Assembly (NCBI GenBank): GCA_032191485.1
Contig: JAVDOI010000005.1
Location: forward strand, 3,190,501 to 3,254,500
Length of the DNA stretch: 64,000 nucleotides
DNA from: Leptoclinus maculatus
Lineage: Eukaryota; Chordata; Actinopteri; Perciformes; Stichaeidae
Direction: 5' to 3'
Shown here: positions 30,201 to 39,905 of the stretch, in pieces
Numbering within the stretch: the first letter of the stretch is position 1
Layout: each line of letters begins with the position of its first letter
Program-made: the position numbers and the translations under genes
The notes under the pieces: generated by a model
Told to the model about the DNA's origin: nothing
Seen by the model: the letters and a program-made list of their open reading frames with translations, nothing else
Database searches by the model: none

Positions 30201-32091
30201 TGTCGGTTCACTGAAAAGGAGACTTCTGAAGGATGAAAGTTACCACAAAGAATATTCAAACTTCCTTACTGATGTCATTAGCAAAGGATATGCTGAAAAG
30301 GTGCCAGAACATCAGTTGGAACGCACTGATGGAAAAACTTGGTATCTCCCTCACCATGGTGTATACCATCCACAGAAAAGAAGCTTACGTGTTGTGTTTG
30401 ATTGTGGAGCAGAATTTAAAGGAGTCTCACTGAACAGTCAGCTTCTGCAAGGACCAAACCTGACAAGCTCTTTGTTAGGAGTTTTGTCACGGTTCAGGCA
30501 GGAACCTGTGGCAATCATGGCTGATGTGCAAGCAATGTTCCATCAAGTAAAAGTTGCAGAAGAACATTCAGACTTTTTGAGGTTTTTGTGGTGGCCAGAA
30601 GGGAACCTGGAGCAAGAACTGGTACAGTACCGTATGACTGTCCATTTATTTGGAGCAGTATCTTCTCCGAGTTGTGCATGTTATGCTCTAAGGAAAATTG
30701 CTGATGATAATCAAAACAGGTTTCCAGCAGAAGTAATTGACACGGTCACAAGAAGTTTTTATGTGGATGATCTTTTGAAAAGTTTGCCGTCTAAAGAAGA
30801 TGCTACTATAATGGTCAAGAACCTCACAGCTATCTGCAAATTGGGAGGTTTCAATCTCACCAAGTGGATCAGCAACAGTCGTGAGGTGCTATTGGAGATT
30901 CCAGAAGAACATAGATCCAAGACCTGCAAGGAGTTGGATCTTGACAGAGACAAATTGCCAGTTGAACGGGCTCTTGGACTACAATGGTGTATTGAGACGG
31001 ACACCTTCAAGTTCAAATTTAACATCCGAGAACAGCCACACACAAGACGTGGGATGTTATCTATGATCAGTTCCGTCTATGATCCTTTGGGTTTCTTAGC
31101 ACCCTTCACAATCCCAGCTAAGATGATTTTGCAAGACCTGTGTCGGTTGAAATGTGGTTGGGATGATCCAGTACCTCAATTCTTTCAACAAAAATGGAAA
31201 AGGTGGTTGGAAGATCTTAAAAGAGTGGAAAGTTTCAAGGTCAGCAGATGCTTCAAACCGAAAGACTTTGGAGACACAACATCGGCTCAATTGCATCACT
31301 TCTCTGATGCCAGTGAAGATGCATATGGAACTGTTGCATACATCAGGTTGCAAAACGCCAAGAACAAAGTACATGTTGCTTTCATACTTGGCAAAGCCAG
31401 GGTGTCTCCACTAAAACAAGTGACTATCCCTCGCTTGGAACTGACAGCCGCTGCTCTTGCTGTTAAAGTGGACAAAAAGCTACAATCAGAGCTACAGCTT
31501 CCTTTGGAGAAGTCACAATTCTGGACCGACAGTACATCAGTACTAAAATACATAAAAAATGAGGACAAAAGGTTCCAAACATTCGTTGCAAACAGAATAT
31601 CAACCATTAGAGAGGCATCACACACTTCACAGTGGGGATACATTCCTACAGCACAAAATCCAGCAGATGACGCCTCAAGGGGACTGAAAATTGAACATTT
31701 GGTTCAAAAGACATGGATTGAAAGTCCAAAGTTTCTGTGGAAAGCAGAAAATGAGTGGCCAGCGCACATCTTGGATTTGGACATTGCTGAGGACCCGGAA
31801 GTTAAAAGGAACTTCACAGTAAATGCAATTGTCACTGAAGGTAATACAAGTCCCACGCATAAACTGATTATTCACTTTTCCAGTTGGAAAAGACTGAAAG
31901 TTGCAGTAGGTTGGATTCTCACGGTGAAGATGAATTTGCTGACTTTAAGTAAGAAAAGGAAGCAGCTGATTACTGCGAACACCAGTGGCAATGGTCGTCA
32001 AATAATGGATGTCAAATTGGAGATGCAAAAATGTAAAGCCACATTAGGAGTGACAAAGATTTGTCTGCTTTATGACGCAACTGACGTGTAA
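27226..32091 (+). CDS. BEL/Pao Gag-Pol polyprotein lacking integrase (1621 aa)
   Basis: A retrotransposon polyprotein. Residues about 195-260 form a charged coiled coil with a duplicated KKHVLEEQAE unit. About 395-550 is the gag-like DUF1759 region, starting IPVFDGDPLKF. Zinc knuckles follow, the clearest C670-C673-H678-C683. The aspartic protease has LDPGST with D762, and the spacer VDLLIGTNASK is typical of BEL. The reverse transcriptase has D1100 in ADVQAMFHQV and YVDD at 1179-1182. RNase H carries D1361, E1405, D1435 and D1482. After FSSWKRLKVAVGWIL (about 1551-1565) comes an unrelated tail of about 55 residues and a stop, where family members continue into integrase. The start is the first ATG of the frame after the leader; no internal stop or frameshift is present. 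Confidence 0.93.
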   Translation: MKEDQAADSELLTETEPRVESGDVDYTVKKRTVKLTEKALMEKIVNLQKQRKVKFQRAHNLKEIIVDLMGDTGYVIEVKGTFEKYNVLCGEAKEIHEVLMGLLPKEEVENHEMWYKVKMLSVNDFIADVNKWLFCNESHLKNEGVDPHNEGVNVEPQDSISNIESNTSNKCSGRKSNVSRSSKSTTSSARLQTEAEKAALMARAAALQKKHVLEEQAEELRRKKHVLEEQAEQLRRTKEQHEMDTEIAATTAKLAVLNASCHSSVSNAHSDGMESYFKKGAKLNPHAEQYNPQQKESSRQKYSWSANTKATVEKQVEADKYESKGATMQTNFKWQTSEQIKSHQSDVNPGGQQATQSQGNPQVPGDLYSLLQRQNEVTALLVQTQNSQFLPHREIPVFDGDPLKFRTFIRAFEHCVEAKTNRGDCLYYLEQFTRGQPRELVRSCQHMAPERGYAVAKDLLGKHFGSEIKVTAAYVDKIIGWPAVKAEDVKGLQAYALCLRECCNAMKELQYLDELNMPANMKTIMQKLPYKLREKWRVTACDISETKGRRSGFKDIIKFIEYQVKIVSDPIFGDIQDTQGGVNKGGNKAKSEQKSQFKRNFATAVFMPTEPAVNTSKKSIQTQTQSMSPTTSNVGSCLYCMRGHALDHCPQLQKRTHREKLDFLKEKRVCFGCLRIGHMSKDCNKRISCKVCNQSHPSILHIEKKERSKGEDQPKELSVSGTAVSTCGHIGAGGSNGILSILPVNVKCTKGNKIVQTYAFLDPGSTDTFCSESLMERLNIKGRKTKINLRTMGHSTTVPSCIVKGLEISEFAGKQFFELPSMFTQKEMPVSTNNIIPEEELSKWTYLKDVNIPRINADVDLLIGTNASKLMEPWEVINSRGEGPYAVRTLLGWVINGPLHGNSAKQCESGYPAVTVNRISVDKLEELLIRQYNQDFSENLSNDKEEMSIEERKFMEIVKGSVKLKDGQYNIKLPFKTPHVNMPNNFSVAKQRVGSLKRRLLKDESYHKEYSNFLTDVISKGYAEKVPEHQLERTDGKTWYLPHHGVYHPQKRSLRVVFDCGAEFKGVSLNSQLLQGPNLTSSLLGVLSRFRQEPVAIMADVQAMFHQVKVAEEHSDFLRFLWWPEGNLEQELVQYRMTVHLFGAVSSPSCACYALRKIADDNQNRFPAEVIDTVTRSFYVDDLLKSLPSKEDATIMVKNLTAICKLGGFNLTKWISNSREVLLEIPEEHRSKTCKELDLDRDKLPVERALGLQWCIETDTFKFKFNIREQPHTRRGMLSMISSVYDPLGFLAPFTIPAKMILQDLCRLKCGWDDPVPQFFQQKWKRWLEDLKRVESFKVSRCFKPKDFGDTTSAQLHHFSDASEDAYGTVAYIRLQNAKNKVHVAFILGKARVSPLKQVTIPRLELTAAALAVKVDKKLQSELQLPLEKSQFWTDSTSVLKYIKNEDKRFQTFVANRISTIREASHTSQWGYIPTAQNPADDASRGLKIEHLVQKTWIESPKFLWKAENEWPAHILDLDIAEDPEVKRNFTVNAIVTEGNTSPTHKLIIHFSSWKRLKVAVGWILTVKMNLLTLSKKRKQLITANTSGNGRQIMDVKLEMQKCKATLGVTKICLLYDATDV

Positions 32092-32274
32092 GAATAATGG
32101 TGAAACCCCACAACCATGTTTTCAAGACATGGAAACATACTTAATCGATTGTAGGGAATTCTTCTGAAACTGACTGTTTAAAACAGTACATTTTTTGTTT
32201 CTAATGTAATGGCTCCTTATGTAAATTTGTAAATAATTGTTTTGTCTCCTGCCAGAACCAATTAGGGGCCGGTG
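32092..32274 (+). other. BEL 3' noncoding remnant and polypurine tract
   Basis: Only 183 bases separate the stop codon from the 3' LTR. The last part, ATTAGGGGCCGGTG, is the probable polypurine primer for plus-strand synthesis. The integrase-coding region expected here is absent, consistent with an internal deletion. Confidence 0.6.
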
Positions 32275-32634
32275 TGTAAGAGCCATTTTGTAGTTTTTGT
32301 TTTGGTACAACCTCCCACCACATGGGGGCGTAGTGGCGGTGTGAATCAGGCCACAGGTAATATAATCAGTGGGTTCATTGGAAACAGGTGGTTGCTAATA
32401 GGCAGAAGCAAACAGTTTTTGACCGTGCACACCGTGCACACTGTATGAATATAATTGTTATGATTTTTGGTTTATGTAAAGAAAATGGATTACAGCAGAG
32501 AAAGTGGTTGGCCTCTGTTTATATAGAAAATAAATGCCTATATTGGAAACTGGACTTCGTTATTTGTGGCACGCGTCAGAACAAACATTTCAGCAACCAT
32601 AGTGACTTTTTATTGGGAAGCAACGGTCACTACA
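32275..32634 (+). repeat. BEL/Pao 3' LTR
   Basis: 360 bases, apparently identical to 26354-26713. AATAAA is at 32529-32534. Confidence 0.93.
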
Positions 32635-32639
32635 CGTTG
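32635..32639. repeat. Target-site duplication, right (CGTTG)
   Basis: Matches 26349-26353 and defines the exact 3' boundary of the insertion. Confidence 0.85.
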
Positions 32640-32925
32640 CACAACACGGAGAGGAGACTGTTGGTTCTAAACAACAATTGCGGCTCCTGAAGAGGTTAGC
32701 TTAGATGCTGCAGTAGCATCAGTTCTATCTGAACTGGAGAGGATTTAGTTATTAAAAGAAGAGCAAAGAACGACACTGAAGACTTTATTACATGGAACAT
32801 ATGTTTCTCTCTTCTCCCGACTGGCTTCGACAAGAGCTTGGTTGACGGATGGTTCATCCAATCACCTGCCATGCATTTTTTAGCAGTGCCTGCCTTTTTC
32901 CAAACAGTTTCCAATGACAGTGTTC
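32640..32925 (+). pseudogene. Decayed RecQ-type helicase fragment (probably part of a mobile element)
   Basis: Translation gives LLKEEQRTTLKTLLHG (about 32751-32798), which looks like the start of a RecQ-family helicase domain. After an apparent one-base loss it gives LLPTGFDKSLV (32811-32843), a Walker A-like motif in which the expected glycine before the lysine is aspartate. A stop codon precedes the first block. With a stop, a frameshift and a damaged ATP-binding loop it cannot be functional. RecQ-like pieces like this recur in fish repeats, and some DNA transposon groups carry a helicase, but the family is not established here. Confidence 0.55.
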
Positions 32926-33055
32926 AGTGTTGGGCATGTTTCTCAGGAAGTGTAATAAGATACATTTTTATTACTAGTCCTTTAAAAGTAATTCCATTAC
33001 TCTTTTTATTACTATGTTAGTTTCGTTATATGACTATATTACTTTCTTTTCTGAC
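32926..33055. repeat. Probable hAT-type MITE fragment
   Basis: GTTCAGTGTTGGGCATGTTT followed by runs of ATTACT/AGTAATTCCATTACT resembles non-autonomous hAT elements beginning CAGTGTTGGG. No clean second terminus is seen. Confidence 0.4.
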
Positions 33056-33360
33056 TGGTTAGAAGCATAACCCTTTTCAGAGATTTCAGAACGAGACTTC
33101 TTCCTGAGCGAGACTTGGTTAGACACAATAACACAAACAAAAGGCAAGAAAAATATGTATTTCTCTGCAGGGTCTTTTCCATAAGGTTGTCAGACACTTA
33201 ATAATTAATAACAATCTGTCAGTGGCAACAACAAGTACTTTTAGTGGATGCACATTACGATTGGGAGTTCCCCTGAGCAATTTCATTGTACAGCTGCCGT
33301 TTGCGGCTTTCTCCCTCAATACTGGACCTGTTTCACAAATTGTTGTCCCCATTAGTCACT
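33056..33360. other. No gene recognised
   Basis: Only a short chance frame. It may be repeat-derived like its neighbours, but nothing nameable was seen. Confidence 0.35.
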
Positions 33361-34640
33361 TCAAGTACTCCTGTAGTTGGTGAGTACTTGCAGGCCTCTC
33401 CACACTGATGCAGGGTCGTTGGCTGAAAACTTGTTTTCCAGCTTATCAGTGTAGCTCCTCTTTGCTACCCTGATCTCCCTGGTCAATGTGTTTCTGGTCT
33501 GGTTGTACAGGATCCTGTCCCCACTTCTGTAGGCCTCCTCCTTAGCCCGACGAAGCTGCCTGAGTTTTTCAGTGAACCAGGGTTTATTGTTGTTATATGT
33601 GCAGGTTTTAGTCGGCACACACATGTCCTCACAAAAACTGATCGATGTACGATGTCACAGTGTCAGTGAGCTCATCCAGGTCTGTAGCAGCAGCCTCAAA
33701 AACACTCCAATCAGTGCAGGCAACGCAGGACTTTAACTCCAGCTTTGCCTCGTTGGTCCATCTCCTCACAGTCTTTACCACAGGCTTTGCAGATTTTAGT
33801 TTCTGCATGTAGGTCGGGAGAAGATGAACCAGAAAATGATCAGAGAGTCTCAAAGCTGCACGGGGGACTGAGCGATATGTGTCCTTTAGTACAGTGTAGC
33901 AGTGGTCCAGTGTGTTTTTGACCCTGGTGCTACACTTAATATGCTGTCTGTATTTTGGCAGTTCTTTGCTGAGGTTTGCTCTGTTCCCAAGTCCCCAAGA
34001 ACAATGACTCTGGATGTTTGTGCTCCATGTTGGTGATCTGCCCAGCCAGGTGTTGGAGTGCCTCACTCACACAGGCCTGTAGTGGGATGTAAACACCGGC
34101 CAGAATGAATGAGGAAAACTCCTGCGCTGAATAAAATGTTTTTTATGTGAGGGCTGCATGATTCCTTTAACACTGACATCCGTACACCAACCTTAGAAGC
34201 AGATACCGTCTCCCCTCATTTTCCCCGACAGTGCTGTTACGTGGTCCGCTTGGTGGAGTTGGAAGCCGGGCAGATGTAGTGCGCTGTCCGGGATGTGCTC
34301 ACCAAGCCAGGTTTCAGTGAAGCACAGGGCTGCAGATCTACTAAAGTCCGTGTTTGCTTTGTTGAGGAGCAGCAGTTCATCCATCTTGTTGGCCAGAGAG
34401 CGGACCTTCTTCCAGATGGATTGACAGGAGCACAGTTCTGAATCCCCGCTGACGCAGTTTAACGAGCGCTCCTGCTCGCTTCCCCCATCGCATATCCCGA
34501 GGAGAGCCACTGCTCCTCCAACTAAAAGTTCTGTAAAACGGCGAAAAAGTTTGACCAGTGGATTGACGGATGTTTAAAAGTTCCTCCCTGCTGAATGTGA
34601 TCAGAGAGGGAGAGCTGGAAACCAGACAAATAAACAAAAA
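33361..34640 (-). pseudogene. LINE fragment with endonuclease region only (jockey/CR1/Rex-like)
   Basis: Read on the minus strand, pieces follow the order of a non-LTR retrotransposon ORF2. 34510-34193 encodes the start of an endonuclease (VRSLANKMDELLLLN, then CFTETWLGEHIPDSAL). 34066-33629 encodes its end (NTLDHCYTVLKDTYRSVPRA, ALRLSDHFLVHLLPTY). 33624-33361 encodes the linker before RT (NNNKPWFTEKLRQLRRAKEE, KRSYTDKLENKFSAND). Frames change between pieces and part of the endonuclease core is missing. No reverse transcriptase follows: the element stops near 33361. That is unusual, since LINEs normally lose their 5' end. The clade is uncertain. Confidence 0.75.
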
Positions 34641-37210
34641 CAGAAAAGTACGAGAGAGCGCAGTACCTTCTTGATATACTTAGACACAAAATCAAGGGAC
34701 AATACTGAAGTTCCCCTTTTAATGGGCACAATGACAATGTATTGAGGGTGTCAGGTTGGGGTCTACAGGGGTCCAGCAGTAACTGTCCTACTTAGAAACA
34801 TCTCTGCTTATTTTGATATGACACCTGACACTCTCGCTCTTTCCAACACCTGACAGGTACTGCTGTTGGGACATAATGTTGACAGTTTGATGGGCCGTGC
34901 TGTTGACTGACAGCAATAATAGAGATAGTTACAGGAGGCTGAGGCCCTGTTTAAGTGTATTTCTTGAGGGCACATATTTTAATTCTGAAGCACTGCTTTC
35001 CTGATATTCTGTACGGTTTTAAATAGATTTGTCTAGTTTTCAAAGCTCCTATGGTGAAGCTTGTAGTACAGGTTGGCTCTGTTTAACGACATCCAGCAGT
35101 GCTCTGTTGTTCTTAACAACCGACTGAAGCTCATCAGATTAAAGCCCAGCATTACTCTGTGTGTAAGTCCAGTGAACGCCATCTAATTTAGGACATTACA
35201 CACCGTTTCCTTTGAGGACTAAATGAGATTAAATTATTACGCTTCCAAAGATCACTCCCTACACGGGCATTAAAGCTAGAGTCTCAGAGGATACTGAAGA
35301 AGAAAGACATGTATAGAGCAAGAAATGTGACCATGTGTAAAAATAGACAGGTGGTACTAACAGAACATGAAAGGTAATTATGGGAGAAAGAAATGACTGG
35401 ATTTCTAAGGGACTCATATCCCTTAGATTGCTGCCATGTGAGCATGTGCTAATGTGTTTGGCTTCATGGGTTTCATGTCCCTGTCCTGTCAAAAAGCACT
35501 GATGTGTCCCTGTAGCTTCCGTAGCAGCTCAGCTGTAGTTGTGTTTTACATTATGGATATGTGATGTGCCGGGGTTTAAAGATCAACAAACCTGCCAAGC
35601 AGAGGAGATTTAGCCAGATAAATAGAAAAGAGGAGAACCTTCCATCTCCTGCTCCTGACAGCCCAGCCTAAAGCACCAGCCATTTAACATGTCACCTTCA
35701 CATATTGGACTTGCTAATATAGTGTTGTTTGGCATGGCTGACTGTTGAAGTGAGTGTGCATGTGTTTCTATAGTTTAGGAAGAAAAGCCTTGCCCTTATT
35801 ACTTTAAAATGTTGGACCATTTGGCAAGTCCCGTAGAAACGAGACACCTTGAGATGAGGTGATCTTACTAAAAAACATACCCAATATTTCCAGGACAGCG
35901 GCTCAGAGTGGCACCCGGCTGTGTCAGGATGAGTTTTATCAGGGAACTGAGATTTGTGAGCTTTTCAGTCGTGCTTCTCTGCAGTCACGTAGAAAGATGT
36001 GTTATATATGCACATGCAGGCCATGGGAGGAATGAAATAAATAGGCAGTTGGTTTGTTAAATGTTTTGTTGGTTTAGGCCTTAACACCTCCACAAGGATC
36101 AGCAGTTATTTCCTCTCTTCCTTCCACACTCATCACTCAGTCACAATTAGGCACATTTTTGAAGCTGTGTAGCATGTTTCAGAGGCAGAGGCTGTGAGAG
36201 GACTGTGATCCATGTCTTGAGGAGGAGCAGAGCTCCAGGCTCTATGACAGTTGTGCATGAAGCCCGCATGTTAGCGTGACTGCTGCATTTCCTGGTTAAT
36301 TCAAAGTTCCAGTCAGGTTTCAAGCTGCATTATTGGTATCATGTGACCTGCTGGGTTTCAGTTAGAAGCATACTGAGTTACCGTGGCTTGGTGGCTTGAC
36401 CCCAGAAAATGCTCAGCACAGGGAAAATCTCTGTCCCTCCACCCAACATCATCTTCCTCTCTCCTGAGAAAGAGAACGAGGATTAATTCGCAGATCAACA
36501 TAGTCACCAATATTTAAAAAAAAATCGATACAGCACCATAACTTAAATAGTCTACTCGCCTCATTCAATTAATATTTCCCCCAAATTAAGTTTGATTTAT
36601 CTGGTATCTATGTACTCAAAGATGAGTTCGTAAAGAGAGACCATGGGGTCCAGCATAGCTCAAGTAGATCCATTTCATTCCAACACAGCACACTGCACTG
36701 AAGTGAATTGCTGAGATATTCTCTTGAGGCTACACCCCATCCCCATCAAACTAGAGCTAATAATAAGTACTGACTGGTGTTCCAGTGTCCCCTCACTGTG
36801 TGAGAGACAGACAGATGGACAAGGGGTTGGGAGACATTCATGGTGTATTGTGTCATGGTTAAAATGGGTGTGCAGCTTCCAAGGGATGCTAGGTCAGTGA
36901 AATGGAGTTTGTCATTCCAGTGGGCAGGGGGCATTGTGGCAGAGGGCAGAAGTTACATCAACATCTGTCAGATGTAAATATGATTCCACCCTGTTACCAC
37001 TCCACTGCAGTCACTGCTCTCTATTTTCAACACTTTCTTTTTTCATCAACGGTAGAAATAAATCTATGCCACAGACTGGTGGACGCTCCTATCATCGGTC
37101 ATTCACCAGTCTGATAAAGGCCACCTAAATCGTGAAGACAGCAATGGGTGAGATCGATTAACATTGTTTTCTATAACCGCTCTAGTTAATTGAGTGGCGT
37201 GCTAGCGAGA
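34641..37210. other. No gene recognised
   Basis: The first ~100 bases may be leader of the minus-strand LINE fragment. The rest has only short chance frames and no recognisable RNA genes or strong repeats. Confidence 0.4.
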
Positions 37211-37239
37211 GCGTAGAGTTACGCTGTCGGCCCGCCCTT

Positions 37240-37840
37240 CACAGTGAGCAGAGTGTCATCGCTCAGGCTAACTTGGTGAGATACTAGTTCGACTAGATCG
37301 ACATTGACATTGTGTCCATTGATGCTTTTATGCATTACGGCTGTCACAGTTGGCAGAGTGTCCTCGCTCAGGCTAACCTGGTGGGATGCTAACTAGACTA
37401 AGTTAATACTGGGATTGTGTCCATTGATTTTGTAACATTACCGCTATCACAGTTAGCAGAGTGTCCTCGCTCAGGCTAACTGGTGGGACACCAATATCCG
37501 CAGCGACTGTCCTAGTGAAGAGTCTCCTCGCTCCCCTCTCACTGTAAGGACTGTTCTTTGGCCTGTTTCCACAGTGGCAGAGTGGTTTCGCTCAAGCTAA
37601 CTGGTGGGACACCAATATCTGCAGCAACTGTCCTAGTGAAGAGAGTCTCCTCGCTCCCTTCTCACTGTAAGGACTGTGTCTGGTTTTTTTCCACAGTGGC
37701 AGAGTGCTCTCGCTCAAGCTAACTGGTGGGACACCAATATCCGCAGCGACTGTCCTAGTGAGGAGTGTCCGAAGAGATCACTCCCCTCTGACTGCCCCCT
37801 GCCTGTTCTCTCAACATTCAGCAGAGCACTCCCGCTCAGA
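37240..37840 (+). repeat. Tandem repeat, six units of about 103-123 bp
   Basis: Units start with CACAGT(T)GGCAGAGTG and continue CGCTCAGGCTAACTGGTGGG. Starts lie near 37240, 37345, 37448, 37571, 37693 and (diverged) 37815. The middle units share GACACCAATATCCGCAGCGA and CTCACTGTAAGGACTG. It precedes the ORF1-like frame of the DIRS-like remnant. Confidence 0.85.
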
Positions 37841-37923
37841 CTGACTTAGAAGCCTGCATCAACTAGTGGGAAAAGGGTTCCTCCAGAATCGTTCTGGAGA
37901 ACTCTCCCAGCTGTAGGACCTGT

Positions 37924-38615
37924 ATGGCTCCTCTTCAGCCTGAAGACGGCCATGACCTCTGCCCCTCTTGCCTTGGCCTCGAGCATCTGAGGGAGGGCCT
38001 CTCGGAGAACCCATGCATGAACTGCGGCATCATGCCTCGAGCAGTAAGGTCTGCTAGGCTGGCCGAGGTGGAACACCTGATGCGTGAGGTCGACCTCCCC
38101 CTCTTAGGGCAGCTGAATCCAGCCCAACATACCCTGATCATTCGCATGGCGCTGGTACGCCTGCAGTGGGATACACAGCAGCCGGAACCTCCGCCTGCGA
38201 GTGCCTTCTTCAGGCGTGTTCCCGCCCCCACCACCTTTTCTGTTCCTCCCTCCGAGGAATATCTGAGGGAGTTGCATGCATGCTGGAGAGACACCAGGGT
38301 TCTTTCCCGCCTTTACATCACATGGCCGAACCCTGACGGCCATGCAGGATGTGGCAAAATTTGGCCTCGCCCGTGTGCCAGTCATTGAGCCGACTATTGC
38401 GTCCCTCATAGTTTCCCCTGAGGAGACTCTGAGGCCCGATGCCAGGTGCCCTCGATCACAGATGACCTGCTATCCAGGGCTTATGACACAGCAGCATCGG
38501 CAACTCCCTCTCCCACATCATGCTTGCCCTCTCAGCTTCTCTGCAGCAGGCTACTTTCGACGCTTCCGCCACCAGCCTCAGTGATGCTTCACTGCAGGCG
38601 TTTGCGCTCATGTCG
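37924..38615 (+). pseudogene. DIRS ORF1-like (gag-like) fragment, frameshifted
   Basis: The first frame runs 37924-38388 (154 codons). Cysteines C13, C16, C31 and C34, with H10 and H21 nearby, suggest a zinc-binding module. A conserved-looking alpha-helical part follows (AVRSARLAEVEHLM). Near 38335 the protein continues in another frame (MQDVAKFGLARVPVIEPTIA) and then near 38446 in a third (TDDLLSRAYDTAASAT). Two frameshifts are therefore visible. It ends abruptly near 38615 by joining the element's terminal region. Its role would be structural in the retroelement particle, by analogy only. Confidence 0.55.
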
Positions 38616-38735
38616 AGGGAACATTGTTGATATAAAGACTCGACCTGCGTATGCGCGAGACAGAAGATATCCAGTGTTAAGCACTTCCTCTGGCGGTCAT
38701 CCAGGATTCATAGAACCGTAGTTACATTCGTAACT

Positions 38736-39439
38736 TTTGTTGTACAGTCGGCTCTATAATAGCACAAATAAGTTAGAGTTAGGTAAGCAACGTTACATCT
38801 TGACACTGTAATTGGCGATTCATTTTTACTTACATTACCTTGGCTGGCTATGCTATTGGCTAGCTAACGTTACTACAGCTACTTGAGCTCGAGCTAGCTT
38901 AACGTTACAGAGCTTGCTTCGCCCATTTTAGCAACCTGGTGTAATGAAACAGACCAAATGAAACATTTGAGATGTTAACAGTTCAATAATCATGAAGACA
39001 AAACAATACTTTATCTCGGTTCCTCGGTTGATCTCTACATGGCTGTGATCAGAAGGATGACTACTGAAGCTGTGCTGTCCAAAGTCACGTTCAGGAGCAG
39101 CCGATCACATCTTGTCACTCAAAAATGATTGGTGGACTATGAGCAGTTTGATTAATAAAAATGTGCTACCATCGTAGCAGAAACATAAGCCTACAATTTA
39201 CAGTATGATGGTTAACCGACGTAGGATGAATATTTCCCGTACGTTAGTTGTTATGAAATACTGTAAGATACCATTGTAAATCCACCATTAATTACAGCAT
39301 TCATTACAGTGCAGTGGTGAATACTTCTACTTCCTACGCTAATATCTCCCCTTCCCACACATACTTATTTTTATGTCCTGCACAGTTTGTGATATTCTTG
39401 TAATATTCTGCTCCCCATAGACAGTGAAGTGAAGGTACT
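38736..39439. other. No gene recognised
   Basis: Contains GCTAGC/AACGTTAC-rich text around 38840-38910, but no coding block. Confidence 0.4.
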
Positions 39440-39459
39440 CCCCCCCCCCCCCCCCCCCC
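39440..39459. repeat. Poly-C run of 20 bases
   Basis: An uninterrupted run of 20 C on the + strand. Its length could be affected by sequencing error. Confidence 0.85.
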
Positions 39460-39719
39460 ACCGCTATTGTCAAATAACTTTCATCATTTGTGTGTTTCAA
39501 TTTCATCATGCTTACATTTTCAGCTGCTGTATTCTTTGGGCTGTGCAGGGATCACACAGTATGACTGCGGGGCTCACCGAGCATCCCGCCCCATGCTGCT
39601 GGTGACTCTACTGCCAGCTTTAATGAGGTCATTTCCCCGTCTCCTTCTCTTTAATGTAACTCTTGAGAGATTTTATAATATTATCCCAGTGACAGAGGGA
39701 TTATTTTCTTGTACTCCAA

Positions 39720-39905
39720 TTAGTGGTGCAACGGATCATAAAACTCACAGTTTGGATCGTATCACGGGCTAGAGTCACGGATCAGATCACAGATCGGATC
39801 AGCACAAAAGAAAAAAGGGAGAAAATATAACTTTTAGAGATCCCTGATCATGATTTTTGCCACCGATACCAATTGCAGATCAATGATGATCCATATTGGC
39901 AGACA
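39720..39905. repeat. Possible nested hAT-type fragments
   Basis: TTAGTGGTGCAACGGATCAT with several CGGATCAGATCA words, then TAGAGATCCCTGATCATGAT with a CCACCGATACCAATTG motif, resemble ends of two different non-autonomous hAT families common in fish. Boundaries are approximate. Confidence 0.4.

Larger units (their letters stand above)
26354..32634 (+). mobile_element. BEL/Pao LTR retrotransposon, young, integrase-less
   Basis: A 6281-bp element bounded by two 360-bp LTRs starting TGTAAGAGCC and ending GGTCACTACA, flanked by CGTTG duplications. Internally it has a 512-base leader with tandem repeats, one intact 1621-codon frame (gag, protease, reverse transcriptase, RNase H) and a short 3' region ending in a purine-rich stretch (ATTAGGGGCCGG). 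The LTRs appear identical by eye, so the insertion is very recent. BEL/Pao pol normally continues into a zinc-binding and DDE integrase; here it ends soon after RNase H. The copy therefore cannot encode its own integrase and probably relied on one supplied by a complete relative. Confidence 0.93.
37211..38735 (+). mobile_element. DIRS-like retroelement remnant
   Basis: A ~1.5-kb block of tandem repeats (37240-37840), the beginning of an ORF1-like gene with a CXXC...CXXC motif (37924 onward), and a terminus-like sequence CATAGAACCGTAGTTACATT followed by CGTAAC (38709-38734). I recognise the protein style and this end as those of fish DIRS elements. No tyrosine recombinase, RT or RNase H is present and no matching left inverted terminus is seen near 37200. 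This is therefore an internally deleted or truncated copy. Other recombinase-bearing retroelements are possible. Confidence 0.55.
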
